From the NCBI RefSeq assembly GCF_027620315.1, contig NZ_JAPNNL010000001.1, positions 1-64,000 on the forward strand: a stretch of 64,000 nucleotides of DNA, given 5' to 3'. The DNA comes from Nonomuraea corallina. Lineage in GTDB: Bacteria; Actinomycetota; Actinomycetes; Streptosporangiales; Streptosporangiaceae. Position numbers and translations under genes: made by a program. The notes below the pieces were generated by a model. It saw nothing but the letters and a program-made list of their open reading frames with translations, was not told where the DNA came from and searched no databases. Numbering within the stretch: the stretch's first letter is position 1; each line of letters starts with the position of its first letter. Positions 52,976-60,787 of the stretch are shown piece by piece.

Positions 52976-53965
52976 ATGGCTCTGCCTCTCTCCATTCTCG
53001 ATCTCGCGTACATCGGCAAAGGAGAGACCGCGGCCGACAGCTTCGCGGGCAGCGTGGAGCTGGCGCGGCGGGCGGAGCAGTGGGGCTACAGCCGCATCTG
53101 GTACGCCGAGCACCACAACATGCCGTCGATCGCGTCCTCGGCCACCAGCGTGCTGATCGCGCACGTGGCCGCGCACACGAGCACGATCCGGCTGGGCGCG
53201 GGCGGCGTCATGCTGCCGAACCACTCCCCGCTCACCATCGCCGAACAGTACGGCACACTCGCCACGCTGCACCCCGGCCGGATCGACCTGGGGCTAGGGC
53301 GGGCGCCCGGCAGCGACCAGGTGACCATGCGGGCACTGCGCCGCACCCCCGCCTCGGCCGACAGCTTCCCGCAGGACGTGCTGGAGCTCCAGGGCTACCT
53401 GACCGGCGACTCCCGCATCCCCGGCGTGGACGCGACCCCTGGCAAGGGCACCGACGTGCCGCTGTACATCCTCGGGTCGTCGCTGTTCGGCGCCCAGCTC
53501 GCCGCCATGCTCGGGCTGCCGTACGCGTTCGCCTCGCACTTCGCGCCCGCGGCGCTGGAGGAGGCGGTCGCGCTCTACCGGCGCGAGTTCAAGCCGTCCG
53601 CGCAGCTCGCCGAGCCGTACGTGATCGCCGGCGTGAACGTGATCACCGCCGACACCCGGGAGAAGGCTGAGGAGCAGTTCCTGGCCGCCAAGCGCAACCG
53701 GGTGAGCCTGCTCCTGGGCCGCGACCGCGAGTTCACCCCCGAGGAGGCGGACGCCATCCTGGAGTCGCCGGCCGGGCAGCAGATCCTCCAGATGACCACC
53801 TACTCGGCCGTCGGCACGCCCGGCGAGGTCAAGGAGTACCTGGACCGGTTCGCCCGGCATGCCCGCGCCGACGAGCTCATCGCGGTGTCGGCCGCGCCCG
53901 ACCGCGAGGCGTGGCTACGCTCCTTCGAGCTGCTCGCCGACGTCCAGGGCCTCGTCCCCGCCTGA
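52976..53965 (+). CDS. LLM class flavin-dependent oxidoreductase
   Basis: 329 residues. Luciferase-like TIM barrel: [75 protein letters not shown]-like ([20 protein letters not shown]), [22 protein letters not shown]. Probably uses FMN or F420; substrate unknown. A DDN-type F420 enzyme converges with it. Its mRNA leader carries the hairpin at 52940. Confidence 0.93.
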   Translation: MALPLSILDLAYIGKGETAADSFAGSVELARRAEQWGYSRIWYAEHHNMPSIASSATSVLIAHVAAHTSTIRLGAGGVMLPNHSPLTIAEQYGTLATLHPGRIDLGLGRAPGSDQVTMRALRRTPASADSFPQDVLELQGYLTGDSRIPGVDATPGKGTDVPLYILGSSLFGAQLAAMLGLPYAFASHFAPAALEEAVALYRREFKPSAQLAEPYVIAGVNVITADTREKAEEQFLAAKRNRVSLLLGRDREFTPEEADAILESPAGQQILQMTTYSAVGTPGEVKEYLDRFARHARADELIAVSAAPDREAWLRSFELLADVQGLVPA

Positions 53966-54391
53966 CGGCACCCGCTCCAGGATCACCAGCGGGATGTCCC
54001 GGTCCGTCCTGGACTGGTACGTGTCGTACGTCGGGAACACCGCGACCATGCCCGGCCACAGCTCCTTCTTCTCCTCCTCGGTGGCGGTGCGGGCGCGGGC
54101 GGCGAACCTGTCGGCCCGCACCTGTACGGCGACCTCCGGGTCGGCGGCCAGGTTGAGATACCAGGAAGGGTGCCCAGCGGAGCCGCCGTTGGAGGCGACG
54201 AGCAGATAGCGGTCGCCGTCCCGCCCGTAGATCAGCGCCGTGCGGCGCAGCCGCCCCGACCTCCTGCCCCGGGTGGTGAGCAGCAGCGTGGGCAACCCCT
54301 GGTACAGGTGCCCGCTCTCCCCGTCGGTCTCCACGTAGCGGCGGATATGCTCGGCCACCCAGCCCGTCGGGCTGTCGATCACGTCGTCCAT
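53915..54391 (-). CDS. Nitroreductase/DDN-type deazaflavin (F420)-dependent oxidoreductase
   Basis: 158 residues with the DDN split-barrel pattern: [60 protein letters not shown]. The Rv3547 (Ddn)-like family uses reduced F420. Physiological substrate is unknown, quinones being likely. The last 51 bp overlap the LLM gene, which is convergent. No Shine-Dalgarno precedes ATG 54391. Confidence 0.9.
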   Translation of the reverse strand: MDDVIDSPTGWVAEHIRRYVETDGESGHLYQGLPTLLLTTRGRRSGRLRRTALIYGRDGDRYLLVASNGGSAGHPSWYLNLAADPEVAVQVRADRFAARARTATEEEKKELWPGMVAVFPTYDTYQSRTDRDIPLVILERVPSGGDEALDVGEQLEGA

Positions 54392-54534
54392 GCGGGCAAG
54401 TGTGGAACATCGACCAGGGCTGAGGTCAAGCGTGTGACCATTCCCTCCCCGGCGACGTCTGCCTTTGACGTGACCATCGAAACCGTTCGGGGGGCGACAT
54501 CATCGAGGAGCTGTACCGCGAGCACTGGCCGCTC

Positions 54535-54954
54535 GTGTGCGGGTTCCTCCTGCGCAGGACCCGTGACCCGCATCTCGCCGAGGACCTGGCGCAGGAGACT
54601 TTCATCAAGGCGACCAGGGCGCTGCTCGGCTGGCGGGGGCAGAACGCGGCGGCGTGGCTGCTCACGATCGCGCGCAACACCCTGGTGGACCACTTACGCA
54701 GGAACCGCCGCGAACTGGCCCTCCCCGACGTCGGCGAACTGGGCGTGCCGCCCCTGCACGTGGCGGCGCTGGACGTGCGCGACGCGCTCGACCGGCTGCC
54801 CGAGCAGCAGCGCCGGCTTCTCGCGCTGGTCTACCTCGAGGGCTTCTCGATGGTGGAGGTGGCCGCGATGACCGGCAGGACGCACAGCTCGATCAAGACC
54901 GCGGTGTGGCGCGCGAGAGCCGCCTTCGCCGATCTCTACCGGGAGACCCCATGA
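54535..54954 (+). CDS. ECF-type RNA polymerase sigma factor
   Basis: 139 residues from the first canonical start, GTG 54535. Region 2 LRRTRDPHLAEDLAQETFIK and region 4 LPEQQRRLLALVYLEGFSMV, EVAAMTGRTHSSIKTAVWRA are clear. Conserved-looking in-frame sequence IIEELYREHWPLVCGF starts at 54499, upstream of that GTG, but has no ATG/GTG/TTG; GGGGGG at 54489-54494 could serve ATC 54499/54502. So the true protein may be 12 residues longer with a rare start codon. Codon 54 is TTA. Its stop overlaps the next gene by ATGA. Confidence 0.85.
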   Translation: MCGFLLRRTRDPHLAEDLAQETFIKATRALLGWRGQNAAAWLLTIARNTLVDHLRRNRRELALPDVGELGVPPLHVAALDVRDALDRLPEQQRRLLALVYLEGFSMVEVAAMTGRTHSSIKTAVWRARAAFADLYRETP

Positions 54955-55880
54955 ACATGCCCGAGATTCCAGATCTGCCGGACTTCGACCCCGGTCGCAC
55001 CCGTCGCGCGGTCCGGCGAGGACTGGCCAGGACGGTCGCCATCGTCCTGGCCGTGCTGGCGCTGCTCGCGGTGACCGCCACCGTGGGCTCGTCCCTGGCC
55101 CAGACCCGCGGCGACCGCGAGATCCGCATGGGGGCCGTGCTCGGCACCGCCTTCAAGATGTACAGCCCGGCCTACAGCGTGACGATCGGCTCCTGCTGCC
55201 AGACCACGCCCGTGTCGATGTCGTTCGAGGTGGCCGCCCGCCCCCTCGGGCCTGTCGGGGCCTGGCCGGCCGGGACCGCGTCGTACACGATCAGTCAGGA
55301 CTTCTTCGGCCGCGTGGGACGCCTGCCGCTAGGGGTGAGCGCCAACACCAGGCTTTCGCAGGCCCTGTTCGACGTCGGCACCACGCTGGCGCCCAAGGAC
55401 GACGTGCGGGAGGTGCTCGCCCGGCTGCCCGCCGACCTCAGCACGCTGTCGGTGGTGGAGTTCGAGCGGCCGCTCGGCGAGGCCGAGCTCCGGGCGTTCC
55501 TGAAGCGGCACCGCTCCTGCGCCGACAGGGTCGTGTACGAGCGCAGGCCCGGCGCTCTCCCGATCACCTGGGGCCACGACTACTGGCTCGACGGGCGCGG
55601 TCCCGGCCGGAGCGGCGACATGACCGAGGAGATGTGCGGCGGCGGCCTGCCGGAGTTCCGTGACTGGGTCGGCCTGCTGCGCGACCATGACGACGCCAAC
55701 CTGCGCTCCTTCGACCTGTCGCTGGACCGGCTGCGCAAGGCGTCCGAGGCCGGGCTCGCCTACGGCTATGTCGATCAGACCGCCTCGGTCCGCGGGCTGC
55801 GCGAACTGCTCAAGGACCCGATGGTGCGCACGATCCGCCCGGCCGGTGTCGCGTTCGACCTGGACCGGCCCGCGCCGTAG
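54951..55880 (+). CDS. Membrane regulator of the adjacent sigma factor (Sigma_reg-like)
   Basis: 309 residues from ATG 54951 (MNMPEIPDLPDFD), overlapping the sigma stop. A cytoplasmic N-terminus, one membrane helix (ARTVAIVLAVLALLAVTATV) and an exported domain with TFK-type strands (SYTISQDFFGRVGRLPLGV) and LSVVEFERPLGEAELRAFL resemble the Sigma_reg_N/Sigma_reg_C domains of anti-sigma partners. Likely restrains the coupled ECF factor. Several cysteines (GSCCQT, SCADRV, EMCGGG) could form disulfides outside the membrane. Confidence 0.75.
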   Translation: MNMPEIPDLPDFDPGRTRRAVRRGLARTVAIVLAVLALLAVTATVGSSLAQTRGDREIRMGAVLGTAFKMYSPAYSVTIGSCCQTTPVSMSFEVAARPLGPVGAWPAGTASYTISQDFFGRVGRLPLGVSANTRLSQALFDVGTTLAPKDDVREVLARLPADLSTLSVVEFERPLGEAELRAFLKRHRSCADRVVYERRPGALPITWGHDYWLDGRGPGRSGDMTEEMCGGGLPEFRDWVGLLRDHDDANLRSFDLSLDRLRKASEAGLAYGYVDQTASVRGLRELLKDPMVRTIRPAGVAFDLDRPAP

Positions 55881-55892
55881 GCGGCGTCGCCG

Positions 55893-56480
55893 CTACGCCG
55901 AGCGGGTGGCGTAGTAGCGGCGGGACTTGTCGCGGCTGCCGCAGGTCGTCATGCTGCACCAGCGGCGCCGCCGGTTCCTGCTCGTGTCCAGGAACAGCCA
56001 CACGCACGACGGGCAGGCGCCGAGCCGGTCCAGCGGCCCGTGCGTGAGGAGCTCGACCGCCGACGCGGCCACCTCCCACATCAGCACGCGCACCGTACGA
56101 GGACCCTCCCAGCGCAGCCGGTACGCCCCGCCGCCCGCCTGCCCGCCCGCCTGCCCGCCCGCCTGCCCGTACGTCCCGCCGGCCGGTTCCAGGCGGGCTC
56201 GGGCGGCTCCTTCTGCGTGGACGGCCAGCACCGCGTCGAGGTCCGCCCGCGGCGGGGACCCGTCGCGGGCGAGCGCCTCGAAGATCCGGAACACCGCCTC
56301 CCGCAGCTCCCGCGCCTCGGCCAGCCCCGCCGCGTCCTCGACGGGCAGGCCGGCGGCGCGCGCCCAGGTCAGCGCCTGCTCGGGCGTCGCCAGCCAGTCG
56401 CGCGCCGCGACGGGGCGGGCGTTGACGGTGTTGGCGAAGTCCAGGCAGAGCGCGTTGCCGACCAGTTCCACCTCGGTCAT
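55893..56480 (-). CDS. CGNR zinc-finger domain protein, putative regulator
   Basis: 195 residues. N-terminal ABATE-like region (LVGNALCLDFANTVNARPVA), then a Gly/Gln repeat GQAGGQAGGQAGGGA, and a C-terminal zinc finger CPSCVWLFLDTSRNRRRRWC, SMTTCGSRDKSRRYY. The canonical CGNR appears as CGSR. The family is thought to act as DNA-binding regulators in actinobacteria. It diverges from an MFS gene with repeats between, fitting regulator/transporter pairing. Confidence 0.88.
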   Translation of the reverse strand: MTEVELVGNALCLDFANTVNARPVAARDWLATPEQALTWARAAGLPVEDAAGLAEARELREAVFRIFEALARDGSPPRADLDAVLAVHAEGAARARLEPAGGTYGQAGGQAGGQAGGGAYRLRWEGPRTVRVLMWEVAASAVELLTHGPLDRLGACPSCVWLFLDTSRNRRRRWCSMTTCGSRDKSRRYYATRSA

Positions 56481-56500
56481 GCCTCCACTATCTCACCAAT

Positions 56501-56563
56501 CAACCGTTATTGACAGGTGAGACCACGCGGTCTTACCGTTCAACGGTCTTTGAAAGGTGTGAC
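56501..56563. promoter_or_regulatory. Direct repeat plus palindrome between CGNR and MFS genes
   Basis: Two 23-bp segments at 56501 and 56541 (period 40 bp) share 18 bases (CAACCGTTATTGACAGG-type). ACCGTT-C-AACGGT (56535-56547) is a perfect 6+1+6 palindrome overlapping the second copy. These are likely binding sites for the CGNR protein. Confidence 0.55.
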
Positions 56564-56565
56564 GG

Positions 56566-57819
56566 ATGCGTCTGCTCCCCACGTCGCTGGGCCGGTCGTT
56601 CAACGGGCTGTGGTTCGGCACCGGGTCCTCCAATCTCGCCGACGGCATGGCCCTGTTCGTTCTCCCCCTGCTGGCGCTCGCCATCGGCGCCTCGCCCGGC
56701 CAGGTCGCCGCCGTGACGACCGCGCTCACCCTGGCCTGGCCGCTCTTCGGCCTGCACGCGGGCTGGATCGTCGACCGCGTCGAGCGGCGCGCCCTGCTCA
56801 CCGGCGTCAGCCTGGCCCGCGCGGCGGTGCTGGCTGGCCTGACCGCCGCCCACCTGACGGGCACCCTGTCGATCCCGCTGATCCTGCTCGCCGCCGTCCT
56901 GCTGGGCGTCGCCGAGACCCTCGTCGACACGGCGCTGACCTCGACCATCCCCCGCGTCGTCGCCCCCGCGGCCCGCAACCGCGCCAACGCCCGCATCGAG
57001 GCCACGATCAACATCACCAACCAGCTCGCCGGCCCGCCCCTGGCCGGCCTCCTGGCCGGCACCACGCTCGCCCTGGCCACGGGCGCCGGCGCCGTCCTCT
57101 ACGTCCTGGCGGTCGCGGGCATCCTCGTGATGGCCCTCTCCCCCGCCGAGCCGCGCGCGGCCGAACCCCGGCGGGGCGGCCTGGTCGCCGGGCTGCGCCA
57201 CCTGTGGCGGCAGCCGGTGGTGCGCACCCTCACCCTCTACACCGCCGCGATGAACCTCGTCTGGGCCGCCGCCACGGCCCTGCTCGTCGTGTACGCGGTC
57301 GCCCCGGGACCGCTCGGCCTCAGCACCGCCCAGTACGGCCTGCTGCTCACCGCCATGGCGGTCGGCGGCCTGGTCGCGTCCATGGTCGTGGAGCCGCTGC
57401 GACGCCGGTTCGGCGTGACCACCCTGCTCGTCGCCGACGCCGCCGGCACCGTGCTGCTGGTCCTGCCGGTCGCCGTCGGCGCCCCCGCCTGGGCGGTCGC
57501 CGCGGGCGCGGTGGTGGCGGGCGCGGGGGCGAGCGTCTGGCGCATCCTCGTGGCCACCATCCGCCAGAACCTCTCCCCGCCCGAGCTGCTGGGCCGCGTG
57601 TACGCGGCCTCACGCGTCATCAGCTGGGGCGTGCTGCCCCCGGGGGCGGCCGTGGCCGGGGTGATCGCGGAGGTGTGGGGGGTGCGCGCGGCGTTCGCCG
57701 TCGCCACGGCGCTCGCCCTGGCGGTGATGGCGGCCTTCCTCCGGTACGCGTTCCGTACCGACCTGTCGTCCGCCGCCGAGAGCTCCACCACCGAGACCGG
57801 CGGCGCCCTCACCTCGTGA
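56566..57819 (+). CDS. MFS transporter
   Basis: 417 residues, about twelve helices. N-terminal RSFNGLWFGTGSSNLADGMA and motif A-like HAGWIVDRVERRALL; the second half has MVVEPLRRRFGVTTLLVAD. Typical of small drug/metabolite exporters of the EntS/DHA3 type. AAAGGTGTGAC precedes ATG 56566. Likely regulated by the divergent CGNR protein. Confidence 0.92.
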   Translation: MRLLPTSLGRSFNGLWFGTGSSNLADGMALFVLPLLALAIGASPGQVAAVTTALTLAWPLFGLHAGWIVDRVERRALLTGVSLARAAVLAGLTAAHLTGTLSIPLILLAAVLLGVAETLVDTALTSTIPRVVAPAARNRANARIEATINITNQLAGPPLAGLLAGTTLALATGAGAVLYVLAVAGILVMALSPAEPRAAEPRRGGLVAGLRHLWRQPVVRTLTLYTAAMNLVWAAATALLVVYAVAPGPLGLSTAQYGLLLTAMAVGGLVASMVVEPLRRRFGVTTLLVADAAGTVLLVLPVAVGAPAWAVAAGAVVAGAGASVWRILVATIRQNLSPPELLGRVYAASRVISWGVLPPGAAVAGVIAEVWGVRAAFAVATALALAVMAAFLRYAFRTDLSSAAESSTTETGGALTS

Positions 57820-57869
57820 CGGACCGCCGGCCTCCCGGCCGGGCGTAACCGTCGTAGAGTCAGGGCGAT

Positions 57870-58997
57870 ATGGGGATCGAAGGGTCGTTCTGGCGGGCGA
57901 TCGCGGTCTACCGCGTCGCCTCCCTGGGCTACGCCGCGCTGCTGCTGGCGACCTCCGGCGGCTACGAGCGGCCCGTCGCGGGGTGGCTCGTCCTCGGCGT
58001 GATGGCGGTCTGGACGGCGGTCACCACCGTCGCGTACTCCGTGAGGAGGAGCCGCGCGCTCCTGGTCGTGGACGTTCTCGTCACCCTCGGCTGCCTGCTG
58101 GCCTCCGTCCACGTCCAGGGCTCCGAGGCCGGCCGGGCGGGTCTGATGCCGGTGACGGCCACCTGGGTCGGCGGGCCCGTGCTCGCCTGGGCCGTCCACG
58201 GCGGACGGCGGGCCGGGACGGTCACGGCCGTCCTCCTGTCGCTCGCCGACCTGTGGATCCGCGGCCTCGACGAGTCCCTGTCCCTTCCCGTCAACGGCGC
58301 CGTCCTGCTGATCCTCGCCGGCGCCGTCGTCGGCCATGTCGCCCGGCTGACCAAGCAGGCGGAGGAACGGCTGCAACGGGCCGTGGAGATCGAGGCGGCC
58401 AACCGGGAGCGCGAGCGGCTCGCGCGCGGCATCCACGACTCGGTCCTGCAGGTCCTGGCGCTGATGCAGCGCCGGGGGCAGGAGATCGGCGGGGAGGCCG
58501 CCGAACTGGGCCGGCTCGCCGGAGAGCAGGAGGCCGCGGTACGGGAGCTGATCCGCAGCGGTCCTGCCACGGCGGAGCAGGACGGTGCCGGCCTCGTCGA
58601 TCTGGGGGCCCGGTTACGCCGGTTCACCACGCCGGCCGTCACCGTCTCGGCGCCCGCGACCCCGCTGCCGCTCCCCGCGGGCCAGGCCCGGGAGGTGGTC
58701 GCGGCCGTGGGCGCGGCGCTCGACAACGTCCGGCGGCACTGCGGCGAGGACGCGCGGGCCTGGGTCCTGGCCGAGCACGACGGCGACCTGATCACCATCA
58801 CCGTGCGCGACGAGGGCCCCGGCATCCCCGCCGGACGCCTCCAGGAGGCCGAGGCGCAGGGCAGGCTCGGCATCGCCCAGTCCATCAAGGGCCGGATCGC
58901 CGGCCTGGGCGGCACCGTCACCCTCATCTCCGCGCCCGGCGAAGGGACCGAGATCGAACTCGTCGTCCCCGCCCACCCGTCTACAGTTGGCGCATGA
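57870..58997 (+). CDS. macS: MacS-family sensor histidine kinase
   Basis: 375 residues. About five N-terminal helices of the DUF5931 type (FWRAIAVYRVASLGYAALLL onward), a dimerisation/phospho-acceptor helix RLARGIHDSVLQVLALMQRR with H189, and a C-terminal ATPase (GAALDNVRRHCGEDARAWVL, VRDEGPGIPAGRL, LGGTVTLISAPGEGTEIEL). MacS/MacR is a known streptomycete pair affecting morphology and antibiotics. Codon 249 is TTA. TAGAGT (57855) and AGGG precede the ATG. Stop overlaps macR by ATGA. Confidence 0.93.
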   Translation: MGIEGSFWRAIAVYRVASLGYAALLLATSGGYERPVAGWLVLGVMAVWTAVTTVAYSVRRSRALLVVDVLVTLGCLLASVHVQGSEAGRAGLMPVTATWVGGPVLAWAVHGGRRAGTVTAVLLSLADLWIRGLDESLSLPVNGAVLLILAGAVVGHVARLTKQAEERLQRAVEIEAANRERERLARGIHDSVLQVLALMQRRGQEIGGEAAELGRLAGEQEAAVRELIRSGPATAEQDGAGLVDLGARLRRFTTPAVTVSAPATPLPLPAGQAREVVAAVGAALDNVRRHCGEDARAWVLAEHDGDLITITVRDEGPGIPAGRLQEAEAQGRLGIAQSIKGRIAGLGGTVTLISAPGEGTEIELVVPAHPSTVGA

Positions 58998-59644
58998 CCG
59001 GGGCGCTGCGGGTGATGGTGGTGGACGACCACCCGATGTGGCGCGACGCGGTCGCCCGCGACCTGGAGGACGCCGGGCACGAGGTGGTGGCGGCCACGGG
59101 CGAGGGCCGCCAGGCGCTCCGCGTCGCCGCCGCCGTACGCCCCGACATGGTCGTCCTCGACCTGAGGCTGCCCGACCTGCCGGGGGTGGAGGTGGCCAGA
59201 GGGCTCGCGGCGGCCGACCCTCCGCCCCGCGTCCTGGTGCTGTCGGCGAGCGGCGAGCACGAGGACGTGCTCGAAGCCGTGAAGGCCGGCGCCTCCGGCT
59301 ACCTCGTCAAGTCGGCCGGCCGGGAGGAGTTCCTCGACGCCGTCAGGCGCACGGCCGAAGGCGAACCGGTCTTCACGCCGGGACTGGCGGGCCTGGTGCT
59401 GGGCGAGTACCGGCGTCTCGCCACCCAGCGGCCCGTCGACGACGGCCCGCGCCTCACCGACCGCGAGACCGAGGTGCTCCGCCTGGTCGCCAAGGGCCTG
59501 TCGTACCGGCAGATCGCCGAACGGCTCGTCCTCAGCCACCGCACCGTGCAGAACCACGTGCAGAACACCCTGAACAAGCTCCACCTCCACAACCGGGTGC
59601 AACTCGTCCGTTACGCGATCGAACGCGGACTCGACCAGGCGTAG
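58994..59644 (+). CDS. macR: MacR-type NarL/LuxR response regulator
   Basis: 216 residues. Receiver domain with MVVDDHPMWRDAVARDLEDA and phospho-acceptor D56 in MVVLDLRLPDLPG; K in LVKSAGREEF. Output domain is a LuxR-type HTH: LTDRETEVLRLVAKGLSYRQ, IAERLVLSHRTVQNHVQNTL. Coupled to macS by ATGA. A sequence like the MacR box (59976-59991) lies in the promoter of the neighbouring YiaA/YiaB gene. Confidence 0.95.
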   Translation: MTGALRVMVVDDHPMWRDAVARDLEDAGHEVVAATGEGRQALRVAAAVRPDMVVLDLRLPDLPGVEVARGLAAADPPPRVLVLSASGEHEDVLEAVKAGASGYLVKSAGREEFLDAVRRTAEGEPVFTPGLAGLVLGEYRRLATQRPVDDGPRLTDRETEVLRLVAKGLSYRQIAERLVLSHRTVQNHVQNTLNKLHLHNRVQLVRYAIERGLDQA

Positions 59645-59650
59645 ACCGGC

Positions 59651-59941
59651 TCAGTTGCTGTCGACCTTGTACGGGTCGTGCTCGGCGAGCAGCTTGTCCA
59701 GCCGCGCCTGGTCGACCCGGCTCGACATGTTGGAGCTCTCCTGCCGGTCCCGCACGCACTTCGCCAGACCGAACGCGGACGTCACCGTGTAGAGCACCGC
59801 GACCGCCAGGAACGCGCGGACCCAGGGGTTGACCGGCAGGAAGATCAGGCCGATCGCCACGCTGCCGATCGCCACGGCGAACGAGATGACACATTGCGCG
59901 TAGTAGGCGGCCGTCATGGTGGGCTGGACTGGTTTGGTCAT
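59651..59941 (-). CDS. YiaA/YiaB family two-helix membrane protein
   Basis: 96 residues from ATG 59941 (MTKPVQPTMTAAYYAQ). Two hydrophobic segments (CVISFAVAIGSVAIGLIFL and VRAFLAVAVLYTVTSAFGLA) then a charged tail (CVRDRQESSNMSSRVDQARL). Matches the YiaA/YiaB two-helix domain; role unknown. Promoter region contains the MacR-box-like dyad, so MacRS may control it. Convergent with macR, 6 bp between stops. Confidence 0.88.
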   Translation of the reverse strand: MTKPVQPTMTAAYYAQCVISFAVAIGSVAIGLIFLPVNPWVRAFLAVAVLYTVTSAFGLAKCVRDRQESSNMSSRVDQARLDKLLAEHDPYKVDSN

Positions 59942-59975
59942 GCGCCAAGGGTCCGGCACGGGCAGGACGTCCGCC

Positions 59976-59991
59976 TGAGTACGCGTACCTA
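59976..59991. promoter_or_regulatory. MacR-box-like dyad upstream of the YiaA/YiaB gene
   Basis: TGAGTAC-GC-GTACCTA matches TGAGTAC-N2-GTACTCA (the Streptomyces MacR box as I recall it) at all but two specified bases. It lies 35-50 bp upstream of the YiaA/YiaB ATG and 330 bp from macR's stop. Confidence 0.6.
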
Positions 59992-60022
59992 ACTTCTCTG
60001 GGAGGTTCCCCCGTCGTGGACG

Positions 60023-60658
60023 TCAGGAGACGGTGATGGTCGCGCCGCCGCCGGACAGGCCGAAGATCTGGACGCAGTTGGCGGAGTGGTCGGCGATCAG
60101 CCAGGCGTGGTTGCCGAAGGAGTCCACCCGCCAGTTGTAGCCGGGCTGCAGCGTCGTGTACTGCTGCCGGTTTCCCGAGCCGTCCAGCCAATGGATCTGG
60201 ACGGCATGCGGGCTCTCATTGATGACCAGCAACGACGAGGGCCACCCGCTCACGGAATGGAGACGGCCTTCCACGGAGCAGGCGTACGCGCTGGCGCCGA
60301 CGTGGGTGAACGAATACCGGTAGGAACTCGGGTCGGGCGCCTCCGTTTCCTCCTCGGTCGGTTCGTCCGCGGCTTCTTCCGTCGGCTCTTCGGTCGGCTC
60401 CTCCGTGGGCTCTTCAGTCGTTTCTTCGGTGGGCTCGGGGGTGGCCTCCGGGGTGGGCTCCGGGGTGGGCTCCGGGCTGGGTTCGGTGGGGGACGCGCTG
60501 GTCGGGGCGGGCGACTCGACAGATATCAGGGTCCCCTTCCACAGCGGCACGACGGTGACAACAAGGGTTAAAACGCCGACAATTCCTGCTATTACCGTCC
60601 AAAAAGCTACAGAGCGGGGCCCCAGCCATCCGCGGGAATTCGGGGAGGAACTCGCCAT
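60023..60658 (-). CDS. Membrane-anchored protein with exported VHL-beta-like domain
   Basis: 211 residues from ATG 60658, GGAGGG upstream. Short cytoplasmic end, one helix (SVAFWTVIAGIVGVLTLVVT), then an extended Pro/Thr/Glu linker of EPTPE and EEPTE repeats. The C-terminal 95 residues hold SLLVINESPHAVQIHWLDGS, then GNRQQYTTLQPGYNWRVDSF, then GNHAWLIAD. In order and spacing these match the human VHL beta-domain pattern (NRSPR, VWLNFDGEPQPYPTLPPG, HLWLF). In animals that domain binds hydroxyproline; here it is outside the cell. Ligand unknown. Family assignment by eye. Confidence 0.75.
   Translation of the reverse strand: MASSSPNSRGWLGPRSVAFWTVIAGIVGVLTLVVTVVPLWKGTLISVESPAPTSASPTEPSPEPTPEPTPEATPEPTEETTEEPTEEPTEEPTEEAADEPTEEETEAPDPSSYRYSFTHVGASAYACSVEGRLHSVSGWPSSLLVINESPHAVQIHWLDGSGNRQQYTTLQPGYNWRVDSFGNHAWLIADHSANCVQIFGLSGGGATITVS
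60370..60485. repeat. Tandem repeat coding a Pro/Thr/Glu linker
   Basis: Degenerate 12-bp units (ctcttcggtcgg-like, then gtgggctccggg-like) encode EEPTEEPTE and EPTPEPTPE in the linker of the VHL-like protein. Expected to be extended and rigid, it would lift the terminal domain away from the membrane. Confidence 0.8.
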
Positions 60659-60787
60659 GTCACCCTCCAGAACACAGAACACTCCGCTAATTCAAGGAAT
60701 ACATCCTCATAAGAGACGCGGTACATACGGTTCTGGCTGACACGGTGGACCATTCCGGCCACGGCCTTGCAGGGCGTGGCCGTCGCG

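Noticed and set aside
56105-56175. cctgcccgccc repeats as a CRISPR or mobile-element mark
   Set aside because: They are a short coding repeat (GGQA) inside the CGNR gene, without spacers.
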